A stretch of 64,000 nt of DNA. Source: Diphasiastrum complanatum. Taxonomy: Eukaryota > Streptophyta > Lycopodiopsida > Lycopodiales > Lycopodiaceae. The stretch's first letter is position 1, and each line of letters opens with the position of its first letter. Position numbers and translations under genes: made by a program. The notes beneath the pieces are model-generated. The model had not been told where the DNA came from, searched no databases, and was given only the letters and a program-made list of their open reading frames with translations. The DNA lies in contig CM055092.1 of the NCBI GenBank assembly GCA_029204225.1, forward strand, positions 101,086,433 through 101,150,432, in the 5' to 3' direction. This document shows, in pieces, positions 56,390-64,000 of this stretch.

Positions 56390-57230
56390 AAATAACATTT
56401 GTGGTAGAAATAGATGCTAGCAACTATGTAGTAGGAAGAATCCTTTATCAAGACAATAGACTACTTGTTTTTGAAAGCAAAAAGGTAGATCGTACTCAGC
56501 CTAGGTATTCTACCTATGAGATAGAACTTTTTGTAATCATTCACACGTTTAAAATCAAGATGCATTATTTATATGGTGCCAAAATTACAGTGATGATCCC
56601 TTAAGTGTATTTGACCTAAGAGGCCGAAAGGCTAGATGGTCAAAACTCAAGAGTTCAAGTTTGACATTAAGTATCATAAAGGTACGTCAAACTATGTTAT
56701 CGATGCCTTGAGTCCCAAAAAGAAATTGATTAGTATTTAAATGGATTTTGTAAGTGGCACTAAAACCGGGAAAGGTCATGATGTTATCTCGGTACTAATT
56801 GACAGGATAACCAAAATAGCAGAATTTATACAAACCAAAGCCATTGTCAAGGCTTGTGAATTTGCCCAACTTTTTGACAAAAAGTTGTTTCGGTTGTATG
56901 GCTTGTCGAATGATATTTTAAGTGATTGAGAATTCGAGTTCACCTGCAAGTTCTGGAAGTCAGTTTTTGATAATTTGAAACCACCCTTAGTCTTTATTCT
57001 TTAGATCACCCAAACTTTGATTGGCAGACTAAATGTATCAATCAGGTCACTTATCGGCTAGATCTTCCAATTGAAATTGAGATTCATCATATATTTCATG
57101 TACATTGTATAAAGGAACAACTTAGTTGCAAGAATAACCTGATTCTGGAAGGTGTACTTGTTGAATTGCAAGATGTAACTACCTTTGTACCTTCAATTGT
57201 TGATAAAATTGTCAACGTCAGTTGATAGAC
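56390..57230 (+). pseudogene. Gypsy pol fragment: RNase H and integrase (degenerate)
   Basis: RNase H: VVEIDASNYVVG, ESKKVDRTQPRYSTYEIE and FDIKYHKGTSNYVIDAL. Integrase: MDFVSGTKTGKGHDVISVLI, DRITKIAEF, LFRLYGLSNDILSD; after stops, the C-terminal VTYRLDLPIEIEIHHIFHVH and TTFVPSIVDKIVN. Gag, protease, RT and the integrase zinc-binding end are missing, as RNase H follows the leader directly. It is a distant relative of GQ. Confidence 0.8.
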
Positions 57231-57399
57231 CTTACGGTTTCTGAATATCTAGTACATTAGAAAGGAAAATTAGCAATGAGGACATTTTTTATGGGACTAT
57301 TTTACAAACATAAGTTAGTAGAGAAGTCAACAATTACATGTTTTAAAAAGTTGTTTCATAGAATTCAAACGGCCTTAATCATTTTGAATGATGCCACAT

Positions 57400-58560
57400 G
57401 CTCATTTAGAGGTTGAGGGATCTTGGTTTTTCATTCGAGACAATGTTAGCTCTCATGGCACAATTTGAGAGAGTTATCGTTGCTTCAAATCACATGAGGG
57501 CATATCTCAATAGACTAATAGTTCTTCTCTACCTTATTTGGCCCTTATATTCATGAGTTGATAAAAATGGTGGCAAGCACACAAATCATGCGACATATTG
57601 ATATCTATCTTGTTCTACACTAATAATATGGTTCTAGTATCTTTGTCTAGAGAGGGATTTCAACAACACCTAGACACATTGCACTCATTTTGAGCTTGAC
57701 GGTCAATATACATCTATGTCATATATGTAGAGGCACAATCTTATATTGGATGGTCAACCACTTTTTTTTGACACTTTGATCACCCCCACAACTATGTATG
57801 CAATAGAGATATGGTGTATTGGGCATACATCATCAAATTGGGCTAGTCTTTCACAACTTTAAGTCCTTATATGCTTTTATGCTATGATATGGGCCAAGCG
57901 CTTTCCACACTAGATTATCCTAGCCAAGTGTTATGCCTCCCATTCAAGTGGAGGCTGTCTTCGAGTCAATAATTTGCATACATAGAGTTTGGAGATACGA
58001 ATATTGGGATAGAGAGACATCCATGCCTAGCACTCACATCAACTTGCGAGATCTACTAGCAAGGGTGTCGCTCATCTTGGCCAAGCTTTGAATCTATTGG
58101 ATTCATTTGGAATTTCCATATCTCACATTCAAGTGGGGACCCACTCTAATAAAATAGTTTTTATAGTGATACTTGGAGAGATTTGTCAAGCCCATTGAGG
58201 TTCAAGCTAGAATTCTAAAATGGACCCACTTCTTGGAGCTAGGGACTTGATGATACCTTACTAATTGGACTTATGACTATCACATAGCCTCAGGTTGACT
58301 TTGGGATGGCTTAAGTGTTTCTTCACACCAACCAAATGTCAAGATAGGTTGTTTCTAGATTTTGCCACTTGTGCACTATGCGTGAGGTCAAGACGAGGAG
58401 CAATGTATCCATTGATGCCCAGTTTTTATGAAAGCATAGAGAGATATCATTGTCTCTTTTGTGCTCAACCAATCATGCCTCACTCTTTTATCCTATGATG
58501 ATCAACGATGTGGTTGTTGAAATATTGAGCTAAGGTGTGAAATTTTAGACATCAAGATTC
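57400..58560 (+). pseudogene. LINE copy H, ORF2 remnant (highly decayed)
   Basis: Weak but ordered similarity to LINE-I ORF2: RT (GSWFFIRDNVSSHGTI-type frames, matching RLRDLGFS..I.LA.MALYE), then PTTMYAIEIWCIGHTSSNWASL, PPIQVEAVFESIICIHRV, and the tail CPVFMKA..RDIIVSFV. It is full of stops and indels. The PIP-like motifs are not recoverable. It appears the oldest LINE copy in the window. Confidence 0.6.
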
Positions 58561-59560
58561 ACAATAGAATTTTTCCTTATTACTTTGTATCATAGAAATA
58601 GCGGAATCTAGCTTGTGATTATGATAGAGAGAAAACTATGAGGTCATAATATTGACTTTCACGATGAGCATAAACTGAGTGAGCAAAAAGGTATGCAAAG
58701 GACAAAAAGTTTGGGAAGAACAACAAACCATTTCTTGAGCTCGCATTTACAAGAATTGCTGATTGTCCAGGTGGTTTTTGCCAACTTCTATCCAAGCCAT
58801 TTACCTTTTCCAAGAAAAAAAAACATAGAGCATGAAAACATAAGGCCAACATTTTATCCATAACCAAAACTTACTCAATCCCACCCTTTTAATTCTAAAC
58901 AAATACGGAAATACCAATAATGGTTAGTCATTCATTATAAAGCGAAAAGAAAAGTGAGCCTTATGAAGACCCTCATCAACGACTGCAAGGAAAAGAAACT
59001 ATTCACTATATTTTGCAAAATCTATTCATGTAGTTGATTTAAGGAAACCCCCCAAATCCAAATCAGGTTAAATGCAAAGCAATGAATAGAAAATGATCTA
59101 AGCTATACTCGTCTAAAGATCTCCTCTCTAATAAATCAACTGAAGAAAATGAGGCTCACATGCCTGTTTATAGTCACTATTGCCCTTAGTTAAAATTCAT
59201 AAGGGCTGAATTCAACATACTATCTTGGGCCCAACAATATCACATTGACTATTGTATATCCTCACATAATGCAAGAATAAGTGATGGTTTTGAAATACCC
59301 AAATTAGAAACATGAAGGTCCCAATGAGAATCAATAAACTGCATACCCAAGCTACAAATAGTTATCCATAACATCTATAATTCTAGTTGTCCTTCACATC
59401 TACAGATTTAACTCTTCCCAAACAATGTCCTATCAATATAAAAGAAGAATCCGGAAGACTAATTCCACAATAGGAAAATGTTTAGCCACAAAATGAATAT
59501 GAGGATGTGACCAAAACGGACATGTTGATTGTTACTCTAAGCTAGTCAATGGGTGTGTAG
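58561..59560. other. Unassigned stretch
   Basis: No recognisable coding similarity. It is AT-rich with long A-rich runs. Confidence 0.35.
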
Positions 59561-60000
59561 AATGAATCTCCTCCAATCCTTAGGCAAGCCTTTAAGCACA
59601 TTGCCTACTATTATGGTCCTAGGGCACTTAACACACATGGGTGATTAGTCCACTTCTCCTACCAAGCCAATTACAAGTTAAGATTCACTAGCTATGCTAG
59701 AAAGCAGGACTTAGGGTAGAAAGCATGAAAGAGAGAATATTTAATGAGGCTAAAGAAGAATAGAGGGGGGTAGAAGATTTGGAGAGAAAATAGTGCGCCC
59801 CACCAATAGGAGGACCCCCACTCCAAATCAATATGACCAAGTCCTAAAAATGTGACCAAATAGGGTCCAAGGCCAGTACATGAATAAAAAGGGCCCATAG
59901 GCCTGCTTATGCATAATAAAGAATAAAAGAATGGACGCGGCGAATGTAATGAGCCGAGTCCATAACTGACCCTTGCAAAAAAACAAAGCCCTCCACCGGC
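59561..60000 (-). repeat. Chromovirus-2 copy 2, terminal non-coding region
   Basis: It has TGTGTAGAATGAATCTCC, as in the LTR near 14640. It also has the phrases shared with 23136-23500 (GCCTGCTTATGCATAA, ATGGACGCGGCGAATGTAAT). The LTR ends are not defined. Confidence 0.6.
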
Positions 60001-60249
60001 TAGCAAGCATAATGACTCTCAAAAACAACAATGTAAGTATGCGATATACTGAAAAAAAAGGATGAACTAATGGAAATATTAATGGAGAGGACATAAGTCG
60101 TCACAACAGATACCCCACAAGCAGCATACAAGCGTAAAGCAAGTACTAAGCAACTACTATAGTAATGTGATGTAGATGCAAAAAAGAAATAGCCATGGCT
60201 AGCCGAATCATGAGGTAGAGAACGTCTGCAACGATATTCGTGGTAGATG

Positions 60250-61960
60250 AAATAGGCCATGAGGGCTCGAGCCTGATCTACCAATAATGGTATATGATAA
60301 AAAACATCAATAGGCTCCTTCCTATGTGGCCTCCTCAATAGGACGACCATCCCACTATACCAAAAACTGAACCTGTCGGCGGCGCCGACTATGCTGAAGG
60401 CGAACCTGGTGAATGGCAGTTGGTAAGAAAGGGAACAACTCAGGATCCATAAAAAATGTGAGATCGCGAGGATCATCATCCTCAATGGCAGCACATAACA
60501 GGCTAATATGAAATGTATCACAGGCACGTGTGGAAGCAGGCAACTGCAAACGGTATGTAACAGGACTGAGGCACTCCAAAATACGATAAGGCCCATAATA
60601 ATGTGGTGCAAGCTTCTCAGTACAAGCATGGCCCTGAACAAAATGATGTCGCGCACATGTAGTCGAAGATACACCATATCACCAACCAGAAACTCAACAT
60701 GACGACGATGGCGATCAACAAAAGTCTGATAGCGCTGCTAGACATGCTGTAAATGAGTAGTAACCCTAGCAATAAGCTCCCGAGCACCTGATAAGAAAGA
60801 AGCATGGTGACTGGTGTATCATCAGGAGGAAGAGGCACCCCTAGCAAAAGAGGGGCATACCCATGAGCCCAATAAGAAAGGAGAAACTCCAGTGCTGGTA
60901 CTAACAGAGCTATTATAGCTATACTCTGCCAAACATAAATGCTGATCCCAATCCTTCCCTGAAGGAGAAACAAAATGCCGAAGATAATCCTCAAGGATCC
61001 GATTAAGGACCTCAGTCTGCCCATCAACAGTAGAATGATAAGCAATACCCATAAGGAGCTGTACATCTAAAATACGCATAAGCTCTGTCCAAAAGGTAGA
61101 TGTAAACTTACTATCCCGATCAGAAAGGAGAGTACGTGGAAAACCATGCAGCCGAAAAATCTCTGATATAAAAAGGCATGCGCACTGCTCAGCTATAATA
61201 GTACTGCGCACCGGTATAAAATGTGCCTGTTTCAAGAACTTATCTACCACCACCATACATGAGTCATTACCACGTCGGGTATGAGGAAGGCCAAGGATAA
61301 AGTCCATAGAAATGTCTGTCCACTGGCGATGAGGAATGGGCCAACTCTGGAGCAAACCAACGGACTTAGCACAGGAATATTTACTACGGGCACAAAAGGT
61401 ACAGTCATGGATAAGATGTGCTAGGTCAGACTTCATGGATGGCCAGTAGAAATGGTCCTTAAGACGTGCATAAGACTTCTGAAACCCAAAATGGCCACCA
61501 ATAGGAGAAGCATGAGCATCAGACAACAACTGAGAACGAATGGATAGAGAACTAGGAATACATAAAGCACCATAATGATATAAATGATCATCAACAACAG
61601 TATAAACCTGTAACTTCCAAGATGAAGGAGGTGGACGAGAACGATAAACATCACAAAAGTCAGGACAAGACAAATATGCAGCCGGTAAATCATCAAACCA
61701 AGAAGGAACAGAAGCAACAAGACTATGTAACAAAGTAGGAAGACGAGATAAAGCATCAGTTGTCGTGTTCGACTTTCCTAGACGATATAAAATGTCAAAA
61801 TGGAAAGATTGTAAAAAACTGTAACCAACGATATTGACGATCACTAAGATCACGCTGAGAAAAGAGATAACGAAGAGGCTGATGATCAATAATAATATCA
61901 AAAGCAACACGATACAAAAGACAACAGAATACCTACGCAATAAGTCAAATCACCTGAGGA
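60250..61960 (-). pseudogene. Chromovirus-2 copy 2: RNase H end and integrase with chromodomain
   Basis: The minus strand has a partial RNase H (IIIDHQPLRYLFSQRDL, then ILYRLGKSNTTTDALSRLP) with a frame change between. Integrase: HLIHDCTFCARSKYSCAKSV (zinc-binding end), DISMDFILGLPHTRRGNDS, SDRDSKFTSTFW and STVDGQTEVLNRILEDYL (D, D, E). The GPY-like and chromodomain region (60250-60680) is broken by frameshifts. Relative to copy 1 this copy keeps the integrase zinc-binding end but, like it, has no RT. Confidence 0.88.
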
Positions 61961-62600
61961 AGAGGACCCACGGATGGCTGTACCCTGAGCCTTTGGTAGG
62001 CTACGCATAAACTGCTTCTCGGTAGCCAATTGATAGTCACCCTGGGAATCAATACCAGCAAGTGAATGATGTTGACCAGCATGAGTAAAGGAAAGCGTCC
62101 ACTGAGAGAGATCCACAGCAACAGCACCAGGTGAAGAAAACCAGTCTACACCAGAAATAATGTCATAGCGCTCCAGAGGAATGATGTAGAAATCTGCTTG
62201 ACCAGAAAAGTCACCAATGCAATAATCCAAGCCCTGAAACATCTGAGAACTGAGAAAAGAATGGGAACTAGCAACCTCAACACTGAGAGGCTGGGAGGCA
62301 AGAACAGGTGTAGCACGAATCCTAGTGGAAATGTAACTGCTAATAAATGAATGTTACCTGTTTGTATCTACCAAAGCAATATACTCTCGCCCCAAGATGC
62401 GGACACATAACCGCATAGAGCTAGGCCAGCGCCTAGCCCAAGTAGCATAAGCAAGCTACACATGGCAAGTGGCAGGAGCAGGAGCAGGATCAGCAAGAAG
62501 CGGGTCAGCCGGCACATCAATAGGAGGTGGGTCAGGAGTATCAAGAATCTGGATGTAAATGGTGTCATGTCCACGTCCTAAACATAGGATTCAGTATAGT
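61961..62600 (-). pseudogene. Chromovirus-2 copy 2 protease region
   Basis: The minus strand reads ATCHVQLAYATWARR, REYIALVDTN and, after a frame break, YCIGDFSGQADFYIIPLERYD, then GVDWFSSPGAVAVDLSQ. This is the protease and its C-terminal extension up to the start of RT. Right after RGSSSSGDLTYCVG the sequence jumps to RNase H. The catalytic stretch is damaged (copy 1 reads LVDTGSTHSF). Confidence 0.8.
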
Positions 62601-63006
62601 CCTAGACTTGGATACTCGGTACTTTAGTGAATCAAGCTTATTAGTTATGCCACGTCATACTGGACGTGACCCGCAAGTAATTAATAACCTTGTGAGGTGA
62701 AATAGGCTGGAAATGTGCAGAACTAGCAAGAAATGAAAGAAAACGAGAAAACAATGCTGGGAAAATACCTCCGAATGTGTGAGTAATGCACGATAGTGAT
62801 GGCTGAAGAGAAGTGTCCACGCCACCATGCTGAAAACTGTCACCAACATAGAAGAGGTAATGGCTGAAAACAAAATGACCAGAAATAGAGTCCAATAGAA
62901 GATGTAGATGGGTGTTGGAAATGGGCTAAAACTTTGGACAGCAAATCGGCAAAAGTGAGAGGCGCTCTGCATCCCTCAAGCAGTTGCAACTTATAAGCTA
63001 CCTCAC
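62601..63006. other. Unassigned, probably chromovirus-2 gag side or leader
   Basis: A minus-strand frame of about 100 codons lacks a recognisable gag motif. The stretch is cut by a GQ LTR at 63007. Confidence 0.35.
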
Positions 63007-63346
63007 TGTTACGAGCTCGTGACCAGTGCCTAGAGAACATAGATAGGTCGGATACCACAGTCAGGGTCGTGTCCAGCGTACACGACCAACAGGGCAAGAC
63101 AGTGTGAGTAGTGTGCCCCAGCACGGTCCATAGCTATGGCGGGCCTAACACAGTCTAGGGACCCTGTCAGCAGGACAGGGCCCCCAGTTGGGTCCCGACG
63201 TGCAGTCGGCCACGTCAGTGCCACGTGGCCGACACTTGGCAGTTGCATGCTACCAGTCCTCACACTGGGGTAGGAGGGCCTTACTTTATATCAGGGAGTA
63301 GGCATCAGTTAGTGTTTGCCCTTATGTGGTGTTAGGATCTATAACA
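63007..63346 (+). repeat. GQ-family LTR (340 bp, diverged)
   Basis: It starts TGTTACGAGCTCGTGACC and ends GATCTATAACA. It lacks about 18 bp relative to the 358-bp copies and has scattered substitutions. A primer-binding site follows on the same strand, so this is a 5' LTR. Confidence 0.93.
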
Positions 63347-63347
63347 C

Positions 63348-63360
63348 TGGTATCAGAGCC
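63348..63360 (+). promoter_or_regulatory. Primer-binding site of plus-strand GQ element
   Basis: TGGTATCAGAGCC starts one base after the LTR end ATAACA. Confidence 0.92.
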
Positions 63361-63625
63361 ATCTCCATCCGAGGGAATTCAGTTTAAAGCAGTGGAGAAA
63401 GTAGCTAGATTGCTCAAGAAATTAGAGGAGCAGGGCCAGCGCTGTAGGAACAGCCTCCTACTGAGGAAATCTTGGTAGATTTACTTGCTTTTTTGACAGA
63501 ATCCGAGCCAAAATTCAGGGGTACTTCCATCGCTGCAAAATCAGATAGTTATTTATGATTTTTGAGTGTAAATCACTGTAATCTGAGCGGAAATTCAAGA
63601 GGAAAGCTAGTACAGGTCCAGCGAA
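63361..63625 (+). other. GQ leader remnant
   Basis: It resembles the leader of the element at 42304-43090 (AAAATCTGA and CAGCG phrases). There is no coding region. It is replaced by another element's integrase near 63625. Confidence 0.55.
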
Positions 63626-64000
63626 TTTGCCACAATACCTTGGTGATAGCTTTCACTTGCCAGTTCTCATCATCTTAGATTTAGGTGGCACTAGCAAAAA
63701 GACCATATTACCTCTCTCGAACTCCCTGTATGAGCAATTTTCACGTAGATAAGTCCCCACTCTGGCTCGAGCCTTGGAAAGACTTTGACGCGGTAAATCC
63801 AACTTAGCCTACATCTAAGTCAAGAACTCTGCATCGCTAGGCACCTTCCCGGGAATCCCTAGAGTCACTAGACTCGTCGGCTAGAATCCATAATTGAGCT
63901 CAAATGGGCTCATCCTTGTGAACACATGTTGTTTATCATTATATGCATACTCTACTAGTGGCAAATATTTCACCCAATTAGTCTGCGTTTATTAACATAT
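63626..64000 (-). pseudogene. Gypsy integrase C-terminal fragment (another family)
   Basis: The minus strand reads NWVKYLPLVEYAYNDKQHVF, MSPFELNYGF, a stop, then a basic stretch with RQSLSKARARVGTYL and FERGNMVFLLVPP. This is the end of the integrase core and the start of its C-terminal module in Ty3/gypsy elements. It continues past the right edge of the window. Confidence 0.75.

Overview
This window looks like the repeat-dense, gene-poor DNA of a land plant with a large genome. The evidence is chromodomain-type Ty3/gypsy elements, Ty1/copia elements, primer-binding sites of the plant initiator tRNA-Met type (TGGTATCAGAGC), and one short exon with canonical splice sites that resembles the chloroplast PsbP domain (53937-54055). 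The LINE family here does not resemble the usual flowering-plant L1 type, so a non-seed plant such as a fern is possible; the sequence alone does not settle this. There is nothing prokaryotic, and I recognise no rRNA gene, tRNA gene or CRISPR array.

Layout. 1-2690 is AT-rich and empty apart from a 166-bp tandem duplication and a GA microsatellite. 2700-5240 is a decayed LINE (copy A) split by a foldback element. 5242-5737 is the 3' end of a Ty3/gypsy family that I call GQ. 5767-9911 holds two broken Ty1/copia elements on the minus strand. 9912-12760 is mostly unassigned. 12770-17982 mixes two gypsy elements, a hAT transposase remnant and a LINE ORF1 fragment. 17983-23135 is LINE copy B, interrupted by a complete non-autonomous LTR element (19021-21869) with a 5-bp target duplication. 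23136-30947 is a chromovirus followed by a GQ pile-up that contains a 1.9-kb almost perfect inverted repeat. 30949-37097 is LINE copy C, interrupted by a small integrase-only gypsy element. 37098-53454 is a head-to-tail LINE array (copies I, D, E, F, G) separated by TC microsatellites, one of them 376 bp long; the most complete copy, D, carries a GQ element with a target duplication inside its 5' UTR. 53455-55829 carries the PsbP-like exon. 55830-64000 holds further gypsy fragments, LINE copy H, a second chromovirus copy and another GQ LTR.

The most interesting system is the LINE family. ORF1 (331 aa, intact at 43593-44588) has a coiled coil, an RRM-like domain and a C-terminal domain, as in vertebrate L1 ORF1p. 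ORF2 has an APE-type endonuclease, reverse transcriptase, a CCHC-like finger and a C-terminal tail with two conserved PCNA-interaction (PIP) box-like motifs. The 3' UTR carries small hairpins whose stems vary by compensatory changes. Copies begin immediately after a TC tract and mostly end in one, and all ten LINE loci lie on the plus strand. A second theme is that none of the LTR elements here keeps a Ty3/gypsy reverse transcriptase core, although most retain integrase. Positions of degenerate elements are read by eye and can be off by tens of bases.
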